Assembly (NCBI RefSeq): GCF_010500995.1
Contig: NZ_QVMK01000002.1
Location: 129,429-193,428 of the forward strand
DNA from: Bacteroides sp. 224
GTDB taxonomy: Bacteria; Bacteroidota; Bacteroidia; Bacteroidales; Bacteroidaceae
Reading direction: 5' to 3'
Length of the DNA stretch: 64,000 bases
Shown here: positions 9,732 through 17,937 of the stretch, in pieces
How the letters are laid out: each line of letters begins with the position of its first letter
How positions within the stretch are numbered: the first letter of the stretch is position 1
The notes under the pieces: generated by a model
What the model saw: only the letters and a program-made list of their open reading frames with translations
The model's database searches: none
Told to the model about the DNA's origin: nothing
Translations under genes and position numbers: made by a program

Positions 9732-9819
9732 GGTTAATTATGAATGTATCAGATCAAAGATAATGAAAAAGTTACAAATAGGTAATATACGATTTATACT
9801 ATGCGGTATTTCATCCAAA

Positions 9820-12471
9820 TCATTTCTCAATCCCAAACTCCGTTTGTTGCTTCTCCACTTCTTCCAGCAGTTTCACCTTTTCTTCATCTGTAAGGATATT
9901 CTTTTGCTCACTATTGCTATCTTTCATATCTTTAGTAGTACTCGATGTTTGTTCTTGTTCCAGAAAACAGAACGGCAAATTCGCCGGAATACTTTCAAAC
10001 TCAATTTCCGCAGGAGTCGGTGCCAGTGTTCCTTCAAACAATACACGGGCTTTCACTTTTATCTTTCCGGCCTTACGGGTTGAACGCACTAATAACGGAG
10101 CAGAGCCAAATTCCACTGCACGCGGATTAGCCCCTATACGCTCATCACCAATGATGACACCTTCGCCCTCTACCGTAAACAAAATATTATCTTTTGCCAG
10201 GCGGCGTACATTTCCACTATCATCTGTTACCTCGGCTATTACTACCACAAAGTCAGAGCCATCGGCTACCAATGCTTGTGAACCATGATCTACAAATAAT
10301 CGGAGTTTTGTTGATCGACGAGAAGGCATTTTCTTTTCTGTACACACTACCTTTCCGTTTACAATACCTTCTACTACAAAGTTTACTTTCTGCCAATTCT
10401 TTTGAATGTAACTATATTCGCGTGCTTCCCAGAAATCCCACACATTTTCGAATACGACAGGTGCATTTGGTATATGACCTTTGGCATGTACAACAGGCTT
10501 CACCCAGCTCTTGGTTCCATCATAAGCAGATAGACGAACAGAATCGCAATTGCTGAATACAACTACATCGCTATCTGAGTAGGCAGACATTTCGTGTGCC
10601 ACAAATACCATCGGCCCTGATTCTGCCAAAGGATGTTTTAAATCGGCAGCAGTCTGGCTACGGAACATATAATATGCATATTTAGGTTGACGGAATGCAT
10701 CGCACAGCCCTCCCCAATAAGGATCGGGGTGATAGCCACGCTGGTGGTCGAAAGAGTGCCATTGTGTACCTCCTATAAATCCACCGACAGTATGATACAT
10801 TTCATCGTAACTTTGAGTTAATGAAAGGGCTTGTACCAATAATGCGCGTTCTCCAAAGCTGCGACTGGCACGATTGTTATTGTTATGTGCATACCAATCG
10901 TCTACTTTTTCGCCAAACTCGCGGGTAAAGATGTTTTGCTCGGCTACTCCTTTTGCATCATCTCCCGGCCAACCGTAAACTACATCATAGTTTTCTTTTA
11001 CTCCATCGGAGTGTACATCGGCAGCCGCCACAGGACGACCCGGATAAGGAAATTCGTCTTTGGTTATTTGCAAAGCTTCGAGTGCAAACTCCAACGGATA
11101 GCGGGTTTCATTTAAAATGGGTTCCCACATCAATACAGAGGGGTGATTGCGGTCGCGACGAATGATCTCGCGTGTGTTTTTATGCACCAGACGGGCAAAT
11201 TCAGGATCTTTGTTCCAGTATTGCCATCCGGGTGTAGCTACAATTACAAACATGCCCAGTTCATCGCAAGCATCCATAAAAGACGGATCCATAGGGTAAT
11301 GAGCTACACGAATGATCCGGCAACCGGCATCCCGCAGTAATTTGGCATCCCTCCACTGTTGAGAGTTGGGAACAGCATTACCCACATAAGCAAAATCCTG
11401 ATGACGATTGGTTCCTACTAACTGTCCGAACGGCTTGCCGTTGAGCCAGAAGCCCTCTTTTCCTTTAAACTCAGCTTTGCGAATACCAATACGGGTGATG
11501 CCTCCATCCAACGATTGCTTTCCATCTTTAATACGAGATTCCACCCGGTAAAGATAAGGAGCATCCGGCGACCAAAGTTTAGGGTTTCGAACACTGATTT
11601 GTTGTTTAGTTGCTTTAGATTCTCCCGGCTGAAGCGTAATTCGATTAGAAACCTTCTTCACCAATGTGCCTTCGGCAGTCAGTAAGGTGGTTTCTACGGT
11701 AATGGTTTGAGCAGTTTTTGCGCTATTCTTCACATCGGTATCTACATATACTTCCGCACTTTTATCGGTTATGTTATCGTAATGTACAAAGACACCACCT
11801 CCGGCTACTTTGCGAGCCTCCACAGCATCCGTAATGGCTACCGGAGATTTGGCAATCATCCAAACATCCCGATAGATTCCACCATGATAAGCAAAGTCGA
11901 GCGTGTACTGGCGTTTCCCCGGAGGGTAGTTTTTATCGTCGCTGTTATCGGCAAATACGGCAATCAAACAAGCATCGCCTGCTTTCAATCCTGCTTCCGT
12001 TAGGTTTATCTCAAAAGGCAGATAACCGCCCAAATGTTCTTTTACTTGCTTGCCATTGATGAAAACAATTTGTTTTCCCATAATGGCTTCAAAGTGAATA
12101 ATTACTTCTTTATTTTTAGTTTCGTTGGGAAGTACAAAACGCTTGCGGTACCAAGCCGGCCCCTGATAGTTTCGGCAACCACTGGCTTCTGCCGGCATCA
12201 ATTCTACGGTATGCGGGGTAGATACTATTTCCCAGCTACTATCATCGAAGTTGAGTGCTTCGGCTCCTTTCAAATCGCCTTTGTAATAACGCCATCCAGG
12301 GTTGAAGTTATAAATCAAGCGTCCGCTGTCTTCCAAAGGGATGAAGCCTGCTATGGAGAAGTAAGCCTCTCCCCGGCCCTCTCCCAAGGAGAGGGAGGAA
12401 GACCGTGCGGTAAGAGTTAATATAGAAGGGGACAATAATGCTAAAAGTAGTAAGAGGATATGTTTTTTCAT
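9820..12471 (-). CDS. Glycoside hydrolase family 2 enzyme (beta-galactosidase/glucuronidase type)
   Basis: This 883-residue secreted protein has the GH2 order: a sugar-binding jelly roll (about 50-200, with WYRKRF and GGYLPFEINLT), an immunoglobulin-like domain (about 200-320), a TIM barrel (about 325-600) and a C-terminal beta domain. Barrel landmarks are GTNRHQDFAYVG, IIRVAHYPMDPSFMDACDELG and WEPILNETRYPLEF, where Glu of LNET is the expected acid/base; Glu in FTREFGE is a candidate nucleophile. The exact sugar is not readable. A stretch just after the signal peptide (RSSSLSLGEGRGEA) is encoded by a palindromic element that recurs in neighbouring genes, so it is probably an insertion. The gene begins 12 bases after the DUF5703-type gene and is followed by the regulator, which suggests one operon. 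Confidence 0.9.
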   Translation of the reverse strand: MKKHILLLLLALLSPSILTLTARSSSLSLGEGRGEAYFSIAGFIPLEDSGRLIYNFNPGWRYYKGDLKGAEALNFDDSSWEIVSTPHTVELMPAEASGCRNYQGPAWYRKRFVLPNETKNKEVIIHFEAIMGKQIVFINGKQVKEHLGGYLPFEINLTEAGLKAGDACLIAVFADNSDDKNYPPGKRQYTLDFAYHGGIYRDVWMIAKSPVAITDAVEARKVAGGGVFVHYDNITDKSAEVYVDTDVKNSAKTAQTITVETTLLTAEGTLVKKVSNRITLQPGESKATKQQISVRNPKLWSPDAPYLYRVESRIKDGKQSLDGGITRIGIRKAEFKGKEGFWLNGKPFGQLVGTNRHQDFAYVGNAVPNSQQWRDAKLLRDAGCRIIRVAHYPMDPSFMDACDELGMFVIVATPGWQYWNKDPEFARLVHKNTREIIRRDRNHPSVLMWEPILNETRYPLEFALEALQITKDEFPYPGRPVAAADVHSDGVKENYDVVYGWPGDDAKGVAEQNIFTREFGEKVDDWYAHNNNNRASRSFGERALLVQALSLTQSYDEMYHTVGGFIGGTQWHSFDHQRGYHPDPYWGGLCDAFRQPKYAYYMFRSQTAADLKHPLAESGPMVFVAHEMSAYSDSDVVVFSNCDSVRLSAYDGTKSWVKPVVHAKGHIPNAPVVFENVWDFWEAREYSYIQKNWQKVNFVVEGIVNGKVVCTEKKMPSRRSTKLRLFVDHGSQALVADGSDFVVVIAEVTDDSGNVRRLAKDNILFTVEGEGVIIGDERIGANPRAVEFGSAPLLVRSTRKAGKIKVKARVLFEGTLAPTPAEIEFESIPANLPFCFLEQEQTSSTTKDMKDSNSEQKNILTDEEKVKLLEEVEKQQTEFGIEK
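12363..12410. repeat. Palindromic REP-like element inside the GH2 signal-peptide region (copy A)
   Basis: Forty-eight bases are an exact reverse complement of 12554-12601. The core is CCTCTCCCAAGGAGAGG with a CCGGGGAGAGGCTT flank on the minus strand. It encodes residues just after the GH2 signal peptide without breaking the frame. Confidence 0.9.
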
Positions 12472-12483
12472 ATTGAGGTTATT

Positions 12484-14811
12484 TTAATATTTACGGGTTG
12501 ATTCTCCATTCTCAAAAGTTATGCCATTACACAAAACGATTTCTATTCCCTTTCCGCACGGTCTTCCTCCCTCTCCTTGGGAGAGGGCCGGGGAGAGGCT
12601 TCGGGAGAGGCTTCGGGAGAGGGCCGGGGAGAGGCTTGCTTTTCCATTTTTCAATTTCGCTTCTATGATTCGATTCTTCGGTGCATGCAACTTAAACTCC
12701 ACGTCCCAATCCGAAGGCCATGCCGGGAAAAGATAAATGGTATCTCTGTTTGTTTGCAACAGCATTTCCTGCAATCCAATCATACCGCTTCCACCATGAT
12801 TATGGTCGGGTGTCCAATCGAAACCGGGTCCCCAAAAGGCAGGGAAGCGATGCAGACCATTACTTAGTTTAAGTAGAGCCAGACGAGCCGCTTCATCGGT
12901 CAATCCCAGGCAAGCCGCCCAGATGTTATCTTGCTTCCAACCAATATGCGACCGAAATTTCACAGCATCCGGATCGTACCAATAGGTATTCCGGGCTATT
13001 TCCAAACCATCCTTACCTATACCATACATCCGCCAAGGATACACCGGATAAAGTTGAGGTGTTTCCACATTGTTGATTCGTTCCCAGATTTTAGCGGGAG
13101 AAATCATCTCTTTACCATCTACTATTCTGAGTGGAATGGGGGGAATGGTTTTCAATAGTTCTTCTTTCCGACCGAATGTTTCGAGTACCGTTCGTAAGGC
13201 TGCAATGGTACTGGAAGCATTGTTGGTCATTTTATAGGTTTCGCAGGCAGAGCCGGGGAAAAGAATTAAGTGCCCGTCTCCATCCAGTTCTTTTCTTCCG
13301 CGTCGGCTTGCCCGATATCGGTAATGTTCATCAAAAAAGGTGAGGCAGCTTTCAATAAAAGGAATGTATTTGTTGATATCAGCTCCCTGATAGTTTTGTG
13401 TTTCCAGTATCATTTGGCAGAACTCCAATACCGTATCCCATTCGTATTCCAGCCAAGCGTTATATTCCAATCCTTTATCAAACCAGTCGGGACGCTTAAA
13501 TCCGTATTCCGCAGGATTGGGCAGACCAAAGTTTTCGAGTTGTTCGGCAAAGCAAGCACCTTTGTGCCCCCAATAAACTTCGGAACGTAATTCGGCACTA
13601 CCTAACATCCGATTGTAAAAGTCGAACTGGGCTGCCATCATATCCGTATCACCGCTTTTCAGCATTGGCCAATAAACCAGGCGTTGGTTCTGTGCCGTCA
13701 TGGTTCCCCCACCCCATTTCCGATAATCGGGGGTAAAGGCTTGTTTTTCATCTACATAACAGGGGTCGAAAGTAAACAGCCCCCCGTTAAATTTTGTGGG
13801 AACACTGCTGTATGCATTGCATCCCAACATATAACGGAAAAGGGTATAGTTACGGGTAATCTCTTCCGCCTCACCGGAGGCTTTAATATAGCTACGCTCC
13901 CAAAATGCATTCCACCAGGCACGAGACTGCTTCCGATCTTTGGCTACTTGTATATTTGCAATGGTTTTATTCAACCCTTCCTGCCACTGTTCCATTGTTT
14001 CTGTCTGCTCCGTATGCAAAGCAATACATATATGTTCTTTACGAACAGGTTTCTTGGTACGGAATACCCAAGCACAATAATCGGTACCTGCATAAGTACC
14101 TTCTTGGGTGCCCACATAAGATAAATGATCTCCCCAAAGCCGACCACCAAAAGTTAGATTAGCCAAAGGATTCATCATTCTTTCTTTAACATGCTCCAAC
14201 CCTTGTTGCTTTACTACTACGTCAAAAACTGTTTGTGCAGGATTGCGATGATAAAAAACAAGTTCATCATGAATGGTATATATAGAGTCTTTAGAGGTAT
14301 AACTATCTTTAGGAGGTGCCCACTTATAAGAATTCTGCTGCCCTTCTCCTTTTCGTATCGTTCTGTTCCGGTAACGCCAGTTTTCATAAAATACTTCGGC
14401 CGTAACAGGTTGCTTACTATTCATTTCCAAGTGAACAACCGGGCTAAACACGTATGCCCAGAGTTGGATGGTAGTTCCACCTGCTGCCACCGTTATATAA
14501 CCGTCGTTTAGTTTAAGCTCTTGGCGAAAGTTCGTTGTATTTTCAAAAGGGTTAGGTGATAGGCGCAGACGAATGCGTCCTTGTTTAAGCATACAATTAT
14601 GTTCATCGAAAGTGCCGCTTCGGCTCAGATAGAACAACAAGTCGCCATTCTCTACCCACACATTCATCCCAATGTCTCCGCCTCCGCAAGGCATAGACTC
14701 AGAAGAGTTCTGGCTGGGGGTATTCCAAACAAAAGAGGCATGTTGACTCCGAAGAGTCAACACGCTCGAAAACACCAACAATAGAATGATAAAAAAAATC
14801 TTTCTTTCCAT
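12484..14811 (-). CDS. Secreted DUF5703-type (alpha/alpha)6 protein, putative glycoside hydrolase
   Basis: This 775-residue protein has a signal peptide (FFIILLLVFSSVLTLRS). An N-terminal beta-sandwich begins FVWNTPSQNSSESMPCGGGDIGMNVWVENGD, a pattern I associate with DUF5703 and GH95-like enzymes. A helical barrel (about 300-680) contains NGGLFTFD, YWPMLKSGDTDMM, KGACFAEQLENFG and WTPDHNHGGSGMIGLQEMLLQ, and a small beta domain follows. Family members occur in pectin and RG-II loci, but the substrate cannot be read here. Residues around 735-762 (SLSPALSRSLSRSLSPALSQ) come from a palindromic element inserted into the C-terminal beta domain between KLKNGKA and IEIVLCNG; the frame is kept. The gene heads a minus-strand cluster with GH2 and the regulator. 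Confidence 0.75.
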   Translation of the reverse strand: MERKIFFIILLLVFSSVLTLRSQHASFVWNTPSQNSSESMPCGGGDIGMNVWVENGDLLFYLSRSGTFDEHNCMLKQGRIRLRLSPNPFENTTNFRQELKLNDGYITVAAGGTTIQLWAYVFSPVVHLEMNSKQPVTAEVFYENWRYRNRTIRKGEGQQNSYKWAPPKDSYTSKDSIYTIHDELVFYHRNPAQTVFDVVVKQQGLEHVKERMMNPLANLTFGGRLWGDHLSYVGTQEGTYAGTDYCAWVFRTKKPVRKEHICIALHTEQTETMEQWQEGLNKTIANIQVAKDRKQSRAWWNAFWERSYIKASGEAEEITRNYTLFRYMLGCNAYSSVPTKFNGGLFTFDPCYVDEKQAFTPDYRKWGGGTMTAQNQRLVYWPMLKSGDTDMMAAQFDFYNRMLGSAELRSEVYWGHKGACFAEQLENFGLPNPAEYGFKRPDWFDKGLEYNAWLEYEWDTVLEFCQMILETQNYQGADINKYIPFIESCLTFFDEHYRYRASRRGRKELDGDGHLILFPGSACETYKMTNNASSTIAALRTVLETFGRKEELLKTIPPIPLRIVDGKEMISPAKIWERINNVETPQLYPVYPWRMYGIGKDGLEIARNTYWYDPDAVKFRSHIGWKQDNIWAACLGLTDEAARLALLKLSNGLHRFPAFWGPGFDWTPDHNHGGSGMIGLQEMLLQTNRDTIYLFPAWPSDWDVEFKLHAPKNRIIEAKLKNGKASLSPALSRSLSRSLSPALSQGEGGRPCGKGIEIVLCNGITFENGESTRKY
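12554..12637. repeat. Palindromic REP-like element inside the DUF5703-type gene (copy B)
   Basis: Positions 12554-12601 are the exact reverse complement of 12363-12410. They are followed by extra partial units with GGGAGAGGCTTC repeated, ending near 12637. The element sits in the last 60 codons of the gene and is read through in frame. Confidence 0.9.
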
Positions 14812-14954
14812 AAAGAAAGAGACGAAAATAATCGCGATTTGTACTCAATAAGATTAGTCTATATCATTCTTAGGTTCTTGCCAAGGCTTTTTCGATGGGT
14901 ATAATTAATTCAAGCGGCAAAAGATTTCTGTTCAGATTGATTTTATTGATCAAA

Positions 14955-15058
14955 AAGTGTCACAAGTGTCACAAATCGTTTTAATGAGTTGATTTACAGA
15001 GTTGAATAGTGGGTGATACTTTTCTAAAAAACATCACGGAAGTGTCACAAGTGTCACA
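14955..15058. repeat. Pair of 19-bp direct repeats (GTGTCACAA units)
   Basis: The sequence AAGTGTCACAAGTGTCACA occurs exactly at 14955-14973 and again at 15040-15058, 85 bases apart. Each copy is itself two GTGTCACA half-units in tandem, like a bipartite protein-binding site. It lies in the 632-base gap between two divergently transcribed genes. Confidence 0.85.
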
Positions 15059-15112
15059 CTTGATAAATGGTGTTTTGTTCCAAATTTTGATGCGGTTTTA
15101 AACATCTTTCCC

Positions 15113-15191
15113 CACCCGGGTGTAGACGCCTTCTCCACCTGGGTGTAAGCGGTTTGTACATCCGGGTGGAGCAGGGTTCTACATCCGGGTG
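15113..15191. promoter_or_regulatory. Four CAYCYGGGTG palindromes at an exact 23-bp period
   Basis: CACCCGGGTG, CACCTGGGTG, CATCCGGGTG and CATCCGGGTG begin at 15113, 15136, 15159 and 15182, each 23 bases after the last. Flanks partly extend the palindrome (TACAYCCGGGTGTA). The array lies in the gap between the DUF5703-type gene and the kinase-like gene. A related three-copy array with the same period is at 60053-60114. The motif resembles an operator array; the binding protein is unknown. Confidence 0.8.
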
Positions 15192-15358
15192 TGGAAAGAA
15201 ATTTCAAAGTGATTTATCCCGTTTCTTTCTATTGCCGAGAGCATTTATGCCTCAATAAAAGTTTTTTCGACACACCTTCCCCCCCAAAAAAAAACCACCA
15301 AAACAATTGTTCTTTCATTCCTATTTATTCTTTTTATTGAAAAGAAGAAAAGATTCAT

Positions 15359-15389
15359 TTTGACTGCTACAGCAAAATACGTACTTTTG
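15359..15389 (+). promoter_or_regulatory. Bacteroides-type promoter of the kinase-like gene
   Basis: TTTG at 15359-15362 and TACTTTTG at 15382-15389 are separated by 19 bases, a full match to the Bacteroides primary-sigma consensus (TTTG, 19-21 bases, TAnnTTTG). Transcription would start near 15396, which places the ATG at 15444 about 48 bases downstream and rules out a start near 15360. Confidence 0.82.
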
Positions 15390-15443
15390 TGGAACGTAAT
15401 AATTGAAGTGAAATCTATTTTTAACAAAATAAGACGAAATAAA

Positions 15444-16940
15444 ATGAAGAAAGTCCTTTTAATTTTAATTTGTGTTCTCTGTTACCATGTAGCACAAGCA
15501 CAGATTAATGCTACTACTAAAGTTACAGAAACAGAGTTAAACAATTTGCGTAATGAGTTCCAGGAACTATTCAAGCAAAAAGATTACCAGAATGCAGTAG
15601 AGAAAGGGGCAAAACTTGGTGAACTGTTGGTAGAAGAACAAAAGAATAAAGAAGCTGCTCCCATTTTCTACCAAATGGACCAGTTGGTTTATGAGAGTGA
15701 AAAGAAAACCGGAAAAACAAACTTCCGTTTGCGCTTTCTTATTGCTAATCAGCGTTTGCGTATGTACACTCGCGAAGGTAAGTCCGAAAGCAGTAAAACA
15801 CAATATAACCTGATGCAGTATTGCATGAGCTATCTAAAAAATGATAACTCCCTGATGGATGATATGCTTTTATCGGAAGCTGAATACTACTATACATTCG
15901 GGCAAACAGCCAAGAGTCTGGAATCGTACAAAGAATTATTGCAAAGATGTCTTTCCGGCAACAAGGAAGAAAGTAGAGAAAGTTGCTATAAAGACATGTT
16001 GGCTTATGCGGATCGTAAAAATATGGCTCCGCTAACTAAATCGGTTCAGACGTTGTATACTGCGTGGCAAGATTCTATTAATATGGTAAAAGCTGCCCGC
16101 GAACTGGAAAGCTTAAAACAGCAACATGTTGTTCTTCAACAAGACTTGCAGGAAAAAGAGCAAACCATCAGCACCAACAAGGCTGTCACCATTGGTTTGT
16201 GGACAGTTATTATTGCACTGGCAGCTATAGCCGGTATATTACTTCTCCTTCTTTTCAAGAGCATCTATCAGGCAAGAAAGCTGAAAAACAGTTTGAAGAT
16301 TGCCAATGAAAGCAATGCACAGAAATCTCACTTCATCAGCAATATTAATACACAGATAACTCCTACACTGGAAGTAATGGAGAATGCAGTTGGAAATCCC
16401 GGATTTACCGATATTATTCAGAAAAGCATTGTTGCACTAAAAGGCAGAATCGCCAACATGCAAACTTATATTTCTCTGGAAGAGTCGCGCGAAGAGGCAT
16501 ATCCTATCAACAATCTGGATGTGAAACTGCTTTGCGAAACTGTAATGCAAAAGGCAAGTGCCAATTTCAACCCGGGAGTTGAGTCTGTTACTACCGTGCC
16601 CAGAGTAACCGTAAAAACAAATACAGAAGCGCTGGAACACATCTTAACTTATCTGCTTGCTCGTGCTGCGTCGAATACAGAGGCCGGAAGAATATCATTG
16701 GAATTTAAGAAACGCAATGCACGTACCGGACAGTTCATTATCACAGACACAGGAACAATTATCGAATCCGAAATACAGGAAGAACTGTTTAAACCATTTA
16801 TGGAAACCGATCCTTTGGCAAAAGAAGATGGATGGGGACTTCCAATCTGTCAACTAATGGCATATAAATTGAATGGAACATTGAAGATAGATACGGAATA
16901 CAAGAAAGGAATAAGATTTATCCTGGATTTGTGTTCATAA
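15444..16940 (+). CDS. Membrane histidine-kinase-like protein with degenerate catalytic motifs
   Basis: The ATG at 15444 gives 498 residues with a signal peptide (VLLILICVLCYHVAQAQ), a helical TPR-like periplasmic part (about 25-215), a coiled coil (about 220-245) and one membrane helix (about 249-272). The cytoplasmic part resembles a sensor kinase, but the H-box reads SNINTQITPT, so Thr303 replaces the phospho-acceptor His. The N-box reads LLARAASN rather than LLxNAxKF. The ATP-lid G-boxes are partly kept (ITDTGTIIESEIQEELF, then GWGLPICQLMAYKLNG). Autophosphorylation therefore looks unlikely, and a role as a sensing or scaffolding pseudokinase is an inference. It has its own consensus promoter and faces away from the DUF5703-type gene. 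Confidence 0.72.
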   Translation: MKKVLLILICVLCYHVAQAQINATTKVTETELNNLRNEFQELFKQKDYQNAVEKGAKLGELLVEEQKNKEAAPIFYQMDQLVYESEKKTGKTNFRLRFLIANQRLRMYTREGKSESSKTQYNLMQYCMSYLKNDNSLMDDMLLSEAEYYYTFGQTAKSLESYKELLQRCLSGNKEESRESCYKDMLAYADRKNMAPLTKSVQTLYTAWQDSINMVKAARELESLKQQHVVLQQDLQEKEQTISTNKAVTIGLWTVIIALAAIAGILLLLLFKSIYQARKLKNSLKIANESNAQKSHFISNINTQITPTLEVMENAVGNPGFTDIIQKSIVALKGRIANMQTYISLEESREEAYPINNLDVKLLCETVMQKASANFNPGVESVTTVPRVTVKTNTEALEHILTYLLARAASNTEAGRISLEFKKRNARTGQFIITDTGTIIESEIQEELFKPFMETDPLAKEDGWGLPICQLMAYKLNGTLKIDTEYKKGIRFILDLCS

Positions 16941-16984
16941 AAGGCTTTGGTGTCGCATTATAAAAATTCTTTTTATGAAATCTA

Positions 16985-17020
16985 TACCCTGACGGATTAA
17001 GCAATTACCCCGGCAGGGTA
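16985..17020. repeat. Degenerate copy of the ACCCCG palindrome
   Basis: TACCCTG and CAGGGTA form an imperfect hairpin, and the inner ATTACCCCGGCAGGGTA resembles the outer arm of the composite repeats at 5078-5283 and 42598-42660. It lies just after the kinase-like gene and could double as a weak transcription end. Confidence 0.4.
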
Positions 17021-17084
17021 TATATATCATACACCTTTTATTCCTACTGTTTTTTCACGATTGCAGAGGGAAATCCAATAAAAC

Positions 17085-17840
17085 ATGAAACACACACATC
17101 AATATATCTTTTGCTTTTCACCGAAAACATCTACCATATTCAATAGCATAATCGTCTTGTTATTCTTCTTCACAATGCATCCTTGTATGGCGCAAACTGA
17201 TAATGGTGAGCCATCCGAAATTCGGGTAAATAACAATCTTACACTCTGGATTAAGCAGATTACCAAAGACGAATTTACTGTACAGAAGCAAACTGCAACA
17301 CACTTGCGCCACAAGCCTTACAAGAAGATTGAGAATCTTGCCAAAGTACAGAGAATGCTTGGCAAACGGATGAGAGTAATTGACAAAGAGGATGAAGAAA
17401 TAATCATCCATGAATTTGAGATTACCCTTAACAGTGGAAACAAACGATATCTGGATAATGAATTTTATTTTGTCGCTTATTATCCTGAAATAAAAGTATT
17501 ACTTTTCGATACCGAGGGAGGCTATTATTCAATTGATTTCAAGAATAACACAGAAGAATATGACGTAAGCCCGGATAATCATTCTATATCGCCCAACAGA
17601 CTGTTTCGGATAAATGCGAAATGCCCTAATAATTTAGCCAAAGATGATTATAGTTATTTCATTGAGATATGGAACAGGGATATAAAACAATATGAACACA
17701 TAGGCGACCTGTTCTCTGTGGGTGGATATGATTTTGACTGGATATGGATAGATGACAATACGATACTATTTACATATATAGCTTACCACCAAATAGAAAA
17801 AGAACGCATATATCAAGAAGTAAAGATCAAAGTAGTTTAA
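17085..17840 (+). CDS. Secreted protein of unknown function
   Basis: I do not recognise this 251-residue protein. It has a hydrophobic N-terminal signal (IFNSIIVLLFFFTMHPCMAQ), with an extended charged start before it. The mature part is rich in aromatic and acidic residues and short beta-strand-like stretches (YFVAYYPEIKVLLFDTEGGYYSIDF, FDWIWIDDNTILFTYI), possibly a small propeller or beta-sandwich. It sits between the kinase-like gene and the GH141-type gene on the same strand with gaps of 144 and 97 bases, so co-expression is possible but no function can be assigned. Confidence 0.6.
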   Translation: MKHTHQYIFCFSPKTSTIFNSIIVLLFFFTMHPCMAQTDNGEPSEIRVNNNLTLWIKQITKDEFTVQKQTATHLRHKPYKKIENLAKVQRMLGKRMRVIDKEDEEIIIHEFEITLNSGNKRYLDNEFYFVAYYPEIKVLLFDTEGGYYSIDFKNNTEEYDVSPDNHSISPNRLFRINAKCPNNLAKDDYSYFIEIWNRDIKQYEHIGDLFSVGGYDFDWIWIDDNTILFTYIAYHQIEKERIYQEVKIKVV

Positions 17841-17937
17841 ATAAGACTCACCCTTCTCTCCTCCCCCCCTTTTGCATGAAATGAGTACAAATACTCTCCC
17901 AAGCCGTCCTCTTTGATACATCCGGCAACTATTTAAC

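Noticed and set aside
12521-12867. Plus-strand frames with GEGRGEASGE-like repeats
   Set aside because: They are antisense to the DUF5703-type gene and arise from the tandem palindromic units.
15113-15191. CRISPR array
   Set aside because: The unit is a 10-bp palindrome with only four copies and 13-base intervals; there are no cas genes and the intervals are partly similar to one another.
15360-15443. An upstream start for the kinase-like gene
   Set aside because: This stretch contains the consensus promoter, and the signal peptide begins exactly at the ATG at 15444.
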